Assembly (NCBI GenBank): GCA_026315105.1
Contig: CM048744.1
Span: 840,544,094-840,608,093 of the forward strand
Reading direction: 5' to 3'
From: Locusta migratoria
Taxonomy: Eukaryota > Arthropoda > Insecta > Orthoptera > Acrididae
DNA length: 64,000 bases
Of this stretch, positions 51,656-61,861 are shown piece by piece (positions within the stretch are counted from its first letter, which is position 1; each line of letters begins with the position of its first letter). The notes beneath the pieces were generated by a model. That model worked only from the letters and a program-made list of their open reading frames with translations. It made no database searches and was not told where the DNA came from. Position numbers and translations under genes: made by a program.

Positions 51656-52357
51656 TTGTGGAAATAAAATCCGCTAGCAGTCACAATTTTTGGCGGTTTA
51701 TTAGAACACTACCGGTTTCGGGCTTGTGCCCATCCTCAGGTGTTTACATTCAGACAACTGTTTAACGAAAACGTTGATTAGTTTGTGCTTATCATACAGT
51801 TATACATACATAGGTATCCTATAGATATACATATACATAAAACAAATATGGTATGTGGTGGAGTGATTTGTGATAAGGCTCTAAGTGTACTCACATATAA
51901 GTATCCAGTTCGTATTCGTACATTTCTCATGGATATTGGTTGAGAACATTGTAGTAACATGATGCCACACTATACTGTGGCGATGTTTGGAGTGATAGTT
52001 GTAAAGTGTACTGTGCAAAACCTGAAACATGGGAGTGCAAATTAGCATCATGTTACTACAATGTTCTCAATCAATATCCATGAGAAATGTACGAATACGA
52101 TCTGGATACTTATATGTGAGTACACTTAGAGCCTTATCACAAATCACTCCACCACATACCATATTTGTTTTATGTATATGTATATCTATAGGATACCTAT
52201 GTATGTATAACTGTATGATAAGCACAAAGTAATTAACGTTTTCTTTAAACAGTTGTCTGAATGTAAACACCTGAGGATGGGCACAAGCCCGAAACCGGTA
52301 GTGTTCTAATAAACCGCCAAAAATTGTGACTGGTAGCGGATTTTATTTCCACAACCA
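51656..52357. mobile_element. Foldback FB10
   Basis: Arms of about 313 bp (51656-51969 and 52044-52357) are near-identical reverse complements. They begin TTGTGGAAATAAAATCCGCT and include GGTTTATTAGAACACTACCG and ACCGGTTTCGGGCTTGTGCC. The loop is about 75 bases. Each arm reads outward CTGAGGATGGGCACAAGCCC then GAAACCGGTAGTG and AATAAA. The latter resembles repeat ends from Penelope-like elements. It has no coding capacity. Confidence 0.9.
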
Positions 52358-52726
52358 GGAAAGATGGCGTCAGCGGTCAGCGCCAGTCATCACTGCCGAA
52401 GCGGTGGCCGCGGTCTCCCTTCCCATTCCGGAGCGGCGTAATCCACGGCAGCTCATTTCACGCCGCCAGAGATCATATGCAAATCGAGGCGCGGTCGGCC
52501 GCAGTTATTACTTGACATTAATTAACGGACTGCGGAGGGGGGGGGGGGAGGGAAGGGAGGCGGTGTCGCAATTTGTAGGCCGGCAGACGGATGGCGCGGC
52601 GCGCAGCCGCATAAAACTGCAATTAATATGTTTATCAGAGCGCAGCACGGCGGCGGCGGCGGGGCTGTAGCCTTTCTAACTGCGAGGCTTGACAGACCGC
52701 CAGCGAAGAGCACACTTTGTTTCATT
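52358..52726. other. GC-rich segment with homeodomain/octamer-like sites
   Basis: CpG-rich DNA holds the octamer ATGCAAAT (near 52478), TTGACATTAATTAACGG (near 52512) and CATAAAACTGCAATTAATAT (near 52610). It is not repeated in the window. This may be conserved regulatory DNA, but the sites are short and could be chance. No promoter is claimed. Confidence 0.3.
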
Positions 52727-52796
<70 letters not shown>

Positions 52797-52797
52797 C
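52727..52797. repeat. (CT)n microsatellite
   Basis: An almost pure CT run of about 70 bases. It creates long artificial SLSLSL and RERERE frames on the two strands. Confidence 0.95.
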
Positions 52798-53139
52798 CCT
52801 TTGTGGCCACGTCGCTGAAACGTACAGCGCACCCGCCACGTCTTCCTGCCCGCTGCAAATTCTACTTTTTTAAGTTGCTCGTACGTCGTGCTTTTTAAAA
52901 GTGCTGAAAATGAGGTTAACTGTCGCTTTACCTTGACGTCGTTTCCACAGAGGTCGGAGTAATGTGCGGGAATACTTTTCCATCTCGCTGCGCAAAAATT
53001 AAAAGGTACGTTCGCATTTGCTAAGAACGTACTCGCGTTTTAGATTAAGGACGTATGAGGGGCTCAGAGCGCAAGTGGCGTAACTCCACTTTTAGTGGAA
53101 AACGAGATACAGAGATGTAGTAATGCATAGTCTCGCGGC
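52798..53139. other. No supported feature
   Basis: Mixed sequence without recognised elements. Confidence 0.4.
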
Positions 53140-53400
53140 GATAACTTCGAGTGAAAAGTTCTCGGGTTTTCACCGCGTCGAGTGCTTAAAAATCCCACGA
53201 GCTTTCGGTCATGCACTCCTTGGCCATTGTCAAGTGGTAGGCCTGCCTCGTGGCTGCTGGTGCAGCCTTATATACGCTATTATAAATAATGAAAGGAGCA
53301 GCATTAGCCGTGAAATCTTTTGCTTTATTTAGACAAATCGATTTCGGTTTTCCAAGAAACCATCTTCAGTGCTGTCAGCTGGTCCAAAAACAAATATACA
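53140..53400 (+). mobile_element. Penelope-like 5' fragment and terminus-like sequence
   Basis: GTGAAAAGTTCTCGGGTTTT, CCCACGAGCTTTCGGTCATG and CCTTGGCCATTGTCAAGTGG correspond to the sequence upstream of the RT in the 56.3 kb PLE copy on the other strand. Downstream, the minus strand at 53341-53369 reads CTGAAGATGGTTTCTTGGAA then AACCGAAAT, like ends seen in FB10. It is noncoding. Confidence 0.5.
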
Positions 53401-54650
53401 AAATCAATAAACTAATATCAAATTACTAACTCTCCAATAGGTACAAGGATTAAGAATAATTAATACATACCAAGTTCAAAACAGCATATTTGTAAAATGT
53501 ATAATGACATCTACGTCTAACATATCCATTGACATAGATACATGTGATACTGTCTGGTGACATACAAAGTCAAACTGAGCCAGCTGCTTACATTTGTCCA
53601 CAGGTGGGATCTGTGTGGACGTCGTTAGCGCCCTCTTTATTGTATCAAAAGGTTTACATTGTTTATATGTATATAAAAAAGAAAAGTTACAATATGAATA
53701 AATTGACATAATTCAATGAAACATATTGGCTCTATCATTTTCTGTTATGGATACAATAAAAGAACAACTCGAGATAGAGCGTGGACCAGATACAGTTTTT
53801 ACATATAATTGCACTCCTTACAAAAATGGATTATTAAAACAATTTGGATAAAATAACATAATTGACAATATTATATACGCTAACTGCCGGCTAGAGCTCT
53901 AAACACACAGGCTGACGCATCCGCTATTTTCATTCCCTGCGAGTGCTAAACACAACACGTAGCTTATGCGTACAGTGTTGTTTTGTTCATGTTTAGTGAA
54001 GTATTTTACAAGTGTCCGGCGTAGAACCTCTGAGCTTGCATTCCGATCTTGATTACACCGTTATGTGGATTAGACACAAAAATATCTCGTTTTCTTTTCT
54101 TACTGCTGCTTTTCTTTGCTGTCCGAATAAAGTAAAAAAAAAAAAACGCGAGAAACATATATTTCTGTCACAAAAAGCGAGTACTACGTTCAATTCTGCC
54201 GAAACTGGTCATCTAGATAAAAGTTTTAATCAATCTTGGCTTGTATTTGGATAATGACTGTCAATATGCGAGGTTCGTTTGCCATCTTGCAATTAGTGTT
54301 TGTTCTCTGCTGTGACAAATACACCAAATCAGATTTTTGTACTCAGGTTGCTGAATGTACTTCTAATACGTTATTAAGAAAGTTTCAGATTGTAGCCTAC
54401 TACAAACACTAAACCGAAAAAGAATATTAGTGTACAGGATCTAAAGTTTACAGTCGTAGAGGCACACAGTGCCGATGTTTGCAACAACCGATGAATGCTA
54501 TTTGAAAGCCTAATCGTACAGAATGCGGGGAATAATCCTTTGTGTTGACCATGAAAGAAATAATCATGTTTCTTTTGTATGTAACAGTACCCTCGTCTCG
54601 TCAGTAATTTAATAACCCTCGTAAAACAAACATTTCGCCGAAGTCGTAAT
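53401..54650. other. No supported feature
   Basis: AT-rich DNA, with no transposon end, tRNA box or credible gene. Frames such as 54012-54254 have no domain. Confidence 0.45.
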
Positions 54651-54661
54651 TAAAATTTACC

Positions 54662-54859
54662 GCCGGTCGCGGGGGCCGCGGGGACTGAGGCGCTCCAGTC
54701 ACGGTCTGCACGGCCACTACGGTCGGGGGTTCGAATCCCCCCTAGGGCATGGATATTTGTGCCGTCCTTAGTATAAGGTAGTTCGTAAGTAGTTTGTAAG
54801 TTTAGGGACTGATGACCCCATAGTTAAGTCCCATAAGCTTAACAAACATTTGAACATTT
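54662..54859 (+). mobile_element. SINE-A with exact 11-bp TSD
   Basis: The head is slightly mutated (GCCGGTCGCGGGGGCCGCGG). The B box GGTTCGAATCC, body GATGACCCCATAGTTAAGTC and tail AACAAACATTTGAACATT are intact. TAAAATTTACC at 54651-54661 and 54860-54870 is identical. Confidence 0.97.
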
Positions 54860-54870
54860 TAAAATTTACC

Positions 54871-55223
54871 CAGAATTCTGTGTCAGTATTTAATAGTCTC
54901 TTGTAGATAAGCGTCAATATTGCCATTTAGTAATTAGAAATTGAATTGAGGGTGACTTTGTGATAAAACATTAAGTACTATTCTTTCAAATTGCATACTG
55001 CCAGTTATGACGCCAAAACTTCGAAATACTAAAAATAGCATTCAACGGTAGTTGCCTGTATCAGCACAGTACGCTGACACAGTCGTAACTAAACGTTTTG
55101 TCCAGTATATTTATATTTTTCGTTTTAATGTTTGTAATACTTTCTCGCAATAACGTAATAGAAGTATCTTCAATTTGTGCAATGTCAGTACAAAACTTTT
55201 TGATTTGATGTATTTCTCAATAT
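54871..55223. other. No supported feature
   Basis: AT-rich DNA bridging a SINE-A and a transposon terminus. Confidence 0.4.
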
Positions 55224-55627
55224 ACCGAGTGATCAAAAAGTTTGTATAAATTTGAAAACTTAATAAATCACAGAATAATGTAGTTGAAGAGGTAAAAATT
55301 GACACACATGCTAGGAATGACATGGGGTTTTATTAGAAAAAAAAAGTTCAAAAAATGTCCGATAGATGGCGCTTCATCTGATCAGAAAAGCAATAATTAG
55401 CATAACAATTTAAGACAAAGCAAAGATGATGTTCTTTACAGGAAATGCTCAATATGTTCACCATCATTCCTCAACAACAGCTGTAGTCGAGGATTAATGT
55501 TGTGAACAGCACTATAAACAATGTCCGGAGTTATGGTGAGGCATTGGCGTCTGATGTTGACTGGGGACCTGACGAAAGCGGCGGCTGAGCACACGATCAT
55601 CACCAAACGACACGCACAAGAGATCTT
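55224..55627 (-). mobile_element. mariner-superfamily 3' end fused to PLE
   Basis: The terminus GAGTGATCAAAAAGTTTGTA and TTGACACACATGCTAGGAAT match the left end of the complete copy at 60807. The minus-strand peptide VYSAVHNINPRLQLLLRNDG, EHIEHFL is the transposase carboxyl end. An internal deletion removes the catalytic PDLSPSD region, and sequence breaks off at AAGAGATCTT, where PLE coding starts. Confidence 0.82.
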
Positions 55628-56330
55628 GTTAATACTGTTTAGATGTCGCAAGAGCTCCCCACGCTTCTCTCTTCCGTAAGGCCTAATGACAAACGTGTCG
55701 TCGACGTAACGGAAGAAACACCTACGTTTTAATGGTGCCGTTTCTAGGGCCACATCCTCGTACTCCATGAAGAAGTTTGCAATAGCTGGAGCCAACGACT
55801 TCCCGTCGCCACACCGTCAGTCTGATCGTAAGGCTCGCCGATGTATACAAAATAGTGTGCTTAAACAGCTCGACCACGTCACTGACAAAGAGCTGGGATA
55901 TAAGGTACAAGGAGTCCTTGATAGGCATATTGGTGAAAAGTGGCGCCACATCGAAACTGACCATAATGTCACTTTCAATGAAATGGTTGATATGGTCGAT
56001 AAAATCGGCTGAGTCTTTTTTATATTTTGCTCACATCGTCCCACATGTGGAGCGAGGAGATTAGCCAAGAACTTCTCGAGCTTGTATGTCGGCGAATTGA
56101 TGGTAGACACAATGAGTCTGAAGGGTGCCCCATCTTTGTGGATCTTCGGTAAACGATATGCAGTAGGTGGTCTAGGAGCCTCGGAGAGAAGATTTTGACA
56201 CACTGTCTTCCAACGACGAGTTGTTGAGAAGCTCAGATGTCTTTCTAGTAGTGCCTGGCCGAAAGCTCGTGTGATTTTAACCACTTGACGCGGTCGCAAG
56301 CCTGAGAACTTTTCATTCAGAGTTACAGAG
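55628..56330 (-). pseudogene. Penelope-like element reverse transcriptase fragment
   Basis: In translation order the minus strand gives EAPRPPTAYRLPKIHKDGAP, FRLIVSTINSPTYKLEKFLA, SFDVAPLFTNMPI (RT motif with the first catalytic Asp), APAIANFFMEYEDVALETAP and CFFRYVDDTFVIRPYG (catalytic YVDD intact). At least two frameshifts separate these blocks. The GIY-YIG endonuclease that follows in typical PLEs is missing, because the frame runs into mariner-derived sequence. Upstream, KITRAFGQALLERHLSFST may be part of the 5' region. Confidence 0.85.
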
Positions 56331-57629
56331 AGCTACAGTTCAGAGCATCTCTGAGGTTTCATAATCTGTGCATAGAGTGCGCCACTGTGTTTTTGCTTCA
56401 ACTGCTACCCACCTTTAATCATAGTACAAAGTACGTATGTCCATGTGCGTTAGTGGAATGTGAAGGTTCTTGTAGTGACCATATTATGGAGTTTTGTTCA
56501 GAATATCCACCAAACAGTGAGGACAATGTCCTTAAATAATACACAAAGACTTACAAAGTAATAACTGAATATTCTGATACATGTACAGGACAGAACCGTA
56601 ATTGTAATGTATGTCTCCTTGATGAAATTAGTGCAAGACCCAGACATGAAAGTGGAACTAATACATCGCCATAGTGATCTGCCTAATGATGCAGCCTTTG
56701 GTCAGACTGAAGTAGCCACTTGCAAAAAAAAAAAAAAAATTGATCAGCTGGTGATTGGCTAGATATTACCCAAGGGTTTAGAAAGAAAAAGCCTTTCATT
56801 GTTCGCACAATGAAGAACTACGACTTTGTCTCAACGAAGGACCTACTAGACAGCACAGTGATCAGGAAAAGGGCTGCTAGTGGTCATCCGTTAAATTGGC
56901 TGCAAGTGAGGTGGATACAATTTGAACTAGCCACTTTCCACGAGGTTTGAATTAAGTTTCCGCCAAAGTCATGAATTTCATGAGGTGGATTTTCGCGAGC
57001 ACAATTTAGGCAGACCACTTCCTAGCCTTGTTTCAGAGGCACAAGGGAGACTACAAGACCAGGCGGACTGACAACCAACAAAAAGGATAGGCTTCATCTT
57101 CTAAAGTTATTCCTCCTGCGTATCATGCATTCTTCAGGAACTTACCTACGAAGGCCAAGATCAGATTTCGGACGAGGAAAACGACGAACCCATATGATGT
57201 CCTAGAACTTACAGTGGATGACTGAAAAACGTGTTGAGTGCACAAACTACGTAACTCCTACCACTTTTATGTAACAATTCATTTCCTGCGCATTTCCTGT
57301 ATGATTTTCTGCCTCGTTAATATATTTAGAGAGACTTTGTGCATATTATCCTGCATTCATAAACGCAAATAAATTATTAACAGTAATAATTTTTATACAC
57401 TGCTTAGTGAATGCTCTTCTTACTCAAAATTATCGTAGGTGGAGTTTCGCCACTTGTCTCTGCACCACTCACATAACAGGTGACCGTAAAGTTTCCATTT
57501 CAGGGCTCTGCTGAAGCGTATTTGCAACGGAGCGTGACTGCGATGCAAGTTAAGAGGTGCACAAAATAATATGAACACCGTGCAGTATATTAGAGCTTAT
57601 AGCAAGTAAACACCGCTGCCGTCGCACGA
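56331..57629. other. Decayed coding-like segment, family unknown
   Basis: Between about 56600 and 57225 the plus strand gives broken peptides: KKKIDQLVIG, ILPKGLERKSFHCSHNEEL, YHAFFRNLPTKAKIRFRTRK and TNPYDVLELTVDD. They shift frame repeatedly around a poly(A) stretch near 56725. The succession suggests a degraded transposon-associated protein, but I cannot name it. The rest is featureless. Confidence 0.4.
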
Positions 57630-57706
57630 AAATGGCCGCGTGTATAAGGCTCCATGTCACGGTTTGCGCGGCTGCGCCTGTCGGAGATTCGAGTCTTTCC
57701 TCGAGC

Positions 57707-57753
<47 letters not shown>
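57630..57753 (+). mobile_element. SINE-B head grown into a (GT)n run
   Basis: GTATAAGGCTCCATGTCACG, GTTTGCGCGGCTGCGCCTGT, B box AGATTCGAGTC and TTTCCTCGAGCAGG form a SINE-B head. The GTGTGTGTTG normally found in the body has expanded to a run at 57709-57753. Confidence 0.7.
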
Positions 57754-57757
<4 letters not shown>

Positions 57758-57960
57758 GGCGCTTTCTCCTTAGTAATTAACCCTTTTCTGTCCGACGGGA
57801 CTTAGAAGTCACTGCCCATTTACAGCGTCATAGAACATAGTGGAAAATGATGTCTGACTTGTGATCCTGACTGGGAGTTAGGGTCCCGCTGATGTGTCAT
57901 ATGACCGAGATTGTTCAGTTATCATTGAACAGAGACAGAGTAAACAACGGACTGTTACGA

Positions 57961-58055
57961 AACCTCGTGGCAGATCAAAATTATCTGCCGGAACCGGGAC
58001 TCGAACGTGGAACCTTTACCCTTCGCGGGCAAGCGCTCTACCACTGAGCCATCCC
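57961..58055 (-). mobile_element. SINE-D left arm fragment
   Basis: CTCGTGGCAGATCAAAATTA, CGGAACCGGGACTCGAACGT and TTCGCGGGCAAGCGCTCTAC match the left arm at 50550-50640. Only the tRNA-like head is present. Confidence 0.8.
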
Positions 58056-58254
58056 AAAAATGTGCAAATGTTTGTAGAGCTTATGGGACTTAACTACGGG
58101 GTCGTCAGTCCCTAAACTTTCAAACTACTTATGTACTACCTTATACTAAGGACGGCACAGATATCCATGCCCGAGGGGGGATTCGAACCCCCGACCGTAG
58201 TGGTCGTGCAGACCGTGACTGGAGCGCCTCAGTCCCCTCGGCACCGCGGCCGGC
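58056..58254 (-). mobile_element. SINE-A
   Basis: Full-length antisense copy (GTGCAAATGTTTGTAGAGCT to CTCGGCACCGCGGCCGGC). No convincing duplication was seen. Confidence 0.92.
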
Positions 58255-58324
58255 TGTCCCTCCTTCACGGAAGCGTTTTGATCCATCTTATCTTACCACT
58301 CGCTAGTAGGAACTCGCTAGTAGG

Positions 58325-60350
58325 AAAGGGAGAGAAGGAAATGTAGTATGTGAATACGGACTGGGAAAACAATGAAAAAGGAGATCTCTTCGTAGAATTT
58401 TGCGCAGAGCACAATTTAATGATCACCAACACTTGGTTTAATCATCATGAAAGAAGGCTGTATACGTGGAAGAGACCAGGAGACACTGGAAGGTACGATA
58501 TTGACTTTATAATGGTAAGGCATAGATTTAGAAACCAGGTTATAAACTGTAAGACATATCCAGAGGCAGATATAGACTCTGACCATAACTTATTGGTAGT
58601 AAAGGCTGCAGAGGAGGATCATATAGGCAGAATGACAAGGCCTAGTAGAAATCCCTCGATAACACAGGATATTCTGAACGTAATTGCTGAGAGGAGAGAA
58701 TATAAAAATTCAGCAAGTGAAACAGGAAGAAGGGAGTACAAATCTCAGAAAAATGAGATTGACAGGAAGTGCAGACTGGCTAAGCAGGAGTGGTTAGAGG
58801 ACAAATGCAGAACCGTAGGAGAATGCATAACTAGGGGAAGGATAGATACCGCCTACAGGAAAATAAAGGAGATATTTGGAGACAAGAAAAGCAGCTGTAT
58901 GAATATCAAGAACTCAGGCGGAAAACCAGTACTAAGCAAAGACGGGAAAGTTGAACTGTGGAAGGAATAAATAGAGGGCCTATACAAAGGAAATAAAATT
59001 GAAAGCAGTATTCTAGAAATCAAAGGCGAAGTGGAGGAAGATGACATTGGAGATATGATACTGCGAGAAGAATTTGACAGACCGCTGAAGGACTTGAGTC
59101 GAAACAAGGCCCCTGGAGTAGATGATATTCTGTTTGAACTGCTGATATCGTTAGGAGACCCAGTCGTGAAAAAAATTGTACCAACTGGTTTGCAAGATGT
59201 ATGAGACAGGCGAAATACCCTCCGACTTCAAGAAGAATTTTGTAATTCCAATTCCAAAGAAAGCAAGTGCAAACAAGTGTGAAAATTACAGAACTATTAG
59301 TTTAATAAGTCATGGGTGCAAAATATTAACACGAATTATGTACAGACGTATGGAAAAACTTGTGGAGTCCAACCTCGGGGAAGATCAGTTTGGATTTAGG
59401 AAAAATGTAGGAACTCGAGAGGCAATACTCACATTACGACTTATCTTAGATGATAGGCTAAGGAAAGGGAAACCTACGTTTTTAGCGTTTGTCGATTTGG
59501 AGAAAGCGTTTGACAATGTGGACTGGAATACATTCTTCCAAATTCTGAAGGTATCAGGGGTAAAATATAGGGAGCGAAGAGTTATACTCAACATGTACAA
59601 AAAACAGACAGCAGTTATTAGAGTCGAGGGGCAAGAAAGGGACGCAGATGTTGGGAAGGGAGTAAGACAGGGTTGTAGCCTTTCCACGATGTTGTTCAAT
59701 CTGTACATTGAGCAGGCAGTGAAGGAATGGAAGGAGAAATTTGGAGAGAGCATTAAAATGCCTGGAGAAGAAATAAAAACATTGCGGTTTGCCTATGACA
59801 TAGTAATTATGTCAGAGACCGCAAAAGATCTGGAAGAGCAATTGAATTGCATGGACAGTATCTTGAAAGGAAGATATAAGATGAACATTAACAAGAGTAA
59901 AACGAGGATAATGGAATGGAATGTCAGAAAATCTGGCGATGCTGAAGGAATTAGATTACTTAATGAGACAGTAAAAGTAGTAGATGAATTTTGTTATTCG
60001 GGTAGCAAGATAACTTCTGATGGCCGAAGTAAAGAAGATATAAAATACAGAATGGCTATGAGAAGAAAAGCGTTTCTAAAGAAACGAAACATGTTAACAT
60101 CCTATATTAAATTAAAAGTTAGGAAGTCCTTTCTAAAAGCATTTGTCTGGAGCTTAGTATTGTATGGGAATGAAACGTGGACGATAAGAAGTTCAGATAA
60201 AAAGATCATAGAAGCTTTTGAAATGTGGTGCTACAGACGAATGATGAAAATTAGATGGGTAGATCACGTAACTAATGAGGAGGTGCTTAACCGAATTGGT
60301 GAGAAAAGAGGTTTCTGGCATATACTGACTAAGAGAAGGGATAGATTGCG
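58325..60350 (+). pseudogene. LINE-L endonuclease-RT polyprotein, defective
   Basis: This is the longest LINE coding stretch. The first 206-residue frame (58350-58970) holds the end of an APE-type endonuclease: LMITNTWFNHHERRLYTWKR, RYDIDFIMVRHRFRNQVI and the SDHNLLV catalytic motif. It ends in a TAA within an otherwise continuous frame (KE*IEGLYKG). A run of seven A residues near 59169 shifts the frame. The second frame (59176-60405) has FVIPIPKKASANKCENYRTI, FLAFVDLEKAFDNVDWNTFF and GVRQGCSLSTMLFNLYIEQA. Its catalytic box is FAYDIVIM (residues 205-212), where the 31.6 kb copy has FADD. LYGNETWT and EAFEMWCYRRMMKIRWVDHV follow. The 5' part is missing. Two lesions plus Asp-to-Tyr make it inactive. 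It is RTE-like. Confidence 0.92.
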
Positions 60351-60495
60351 AGGCCGTTCACCGATGAATGTTCGAATCCTGGATGGATGTTTGTGCTGTC
60401 TTTAAAATAAGTTAGTTCATAAGTAGTTTTTTAAGTTTAGGGACTGATGACCCCGTAGTTAAGTCCTATAAGCTTAACAAACATTTGAACATTTG
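60350..60495 (+). mobile_element. SINE-A/B, head truncated
   Basis: The B box TGTTCGAATCC, TTTGTGCTGTCTTTAAAAT, GGGACTGATGACCCCGTAGT and tail AACAAACATTTGAACATTT are present. The A box is missing. It directly abuts the broken LINE-L, replacing its 3' end. Confidence 0.88.
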
Positions 60496-60806
60496 AATTG
60501 TGTCTCTCGGGAGATATCGGCCAGTGTTGATTATAATGGGACACCGTGTATATCATGGTACTCCAATTACCATCACTGGCCGGATAACTATGAACGAATA
60601 TCTTATCATCCTCGTCAACTAACTGCTTACTGTAACTAAAATATTGCTACCCGACTCTGTCGTATTACGAAATGACAAAAGTATCAGGGATTCTCTGTGT
60701 AGCGTCAGAAAATTAATAAACGTCTCCTTTATACTCCAAAATCGGCATCTCTGAACGTAACTTGAACGTTATGATAAAATTGAAAGCAGACAGTTAGGAG
60801 AAAATA
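60496..60806. other. No supported feature
   Basis: AT-rich DNA between a SINE tail and a transposon terminus. Confidence 0.4.
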
Positions 60807-61620
60807 CCAGGTGATCAAAACGTCAGTATAAATTTGAAACCTTAATAAATCACGGAATAAAGTAGATAGAGAGGTAAAAATTGACACACAGGCTTGGAAT
60901 GACACGGGGTTTTCTTAGAACCAAAAAGATAACAAAGTTCAAAAAATGTCTGATATATGACGCTTCATCTGATCATCTGATCAGGAAAGCAATAATTAGC
61001 GTAACAAATTAAGAAAAAGCAAAGATGGTGTTCTTTACAGGAAATGCCCAATATGTTCAACATCATTCCTCAACAATAGCTGTAGTCGAGGAATAATGTT
61101 GTGAACAGCACTGTAAAGCATGTCCGGAATTATGGGGAGGAATTGGCGTCGGATGTTGTCTTTCAGCATCCCTAGAGATGTCGGTCGATCACGATACACT
61201 TGCGACTTCAGGTAACCCCATAGCCAATAATCGGACGGACTGAGGTCTGGGGACCTGGGAGGCAAAGCATGACGAATGTGGAGGCTGAGCACACGATCAT
61301 CACCAAACGACGCGCGCAAGAGATCTTTCACGCGTCTATCAATATGGGGAGGAGCGCCATCCTGCATAAAAATCGAAGGGGTTTATCAGCCAGGCTAGGG
61401 ATGATGCGATTCTTTAACCTATCGGCGTACCTCCCACCCAACACAGTAGCAGTCACTGACGTTTTGCTGTCCAGCGCCATCTGTTGGACATTTTTTGAAC
61501 TTTTTTTTCTAATAAAACCCCATATCATTCCAAGCATGTGTGTCAATTTTTACCTCTCTATCTACATTATTCCATGATTTATTGCGTTTTCAATTTTATA
61601 CTGACTTTTTGATCACCCGG
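60807..61620 (-). mobile_element. mariner-superfamily element with both ends, internally deleted
   Basis: Terminal inverted repeats exceed 100 bp: the left end CAGGTGATCAAAACGTCAGT and TTGACACACAGGCTTGGAAT mirror the right end GGGTGATCAAAAAGTCAGTA and TTGACACACATGCTTGGAAT. The minus-strand frame 61367-61035 encodes MQDGAPPHIDRRVKDLLR (catalytic Asp), PPRSPDLSPSDYWLWGYLKS (third Asp) and LQLLLRNDVEHIGHFL. The amino-terminal DNA-binding region and first Asp are deleted. Movement would need a transposase in trans. Confidence 0.88.
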
Positions 61621-61653
61621 AATACAGCTCTAAATTCATAGAAGTAGTTGCCG

Positions 61654-61850
61654 CCAGTCGCGGTGGCCGAGGGGACTGAGGCGCTCCAGTCACGGTCTGC
61701 ACGGCCACTACGGTCGGGGTTCGAATCCCCCCTCGGGAATGGTTATTTGTGCCGTCCTTAGGATTAGGTAGTTCATAAGTAGTTTGTAAGTTTAGGGACT
61801 GATGACCCCGTAGTTAAGTCCCATAAGCTTAACAAACATTTGAACATTTG
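61654..61850 (+). mobile_element. SINE-A with exact 11-bp TSD
   Basis: The head CCAGTCGCGGTGGCCGAGGG, B box GGTTCGAATCC, body GATGACCCCGTAGTTAAGTC and tail AACATTTGAACATTTG are complete. AGTAGTTGCCG at 61643-61653 and 61851-61861 is identical. Confidence 0.97.
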
Positions 61851-61861
61851 AGTAGTTGCCG

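Noticed and set aside
51656..52357. Hammerhead ribozyme in FB10 arms
   Set aside because: CTGAGGA and GAAA are present, but the stem II closing pair fails and I could not build stems I and III. Kept only as a weak finding.
52522..52873. Long frames of SLSLSL or RERERE composition
   Set aside because: They are read through a (CT)n microsatellite.
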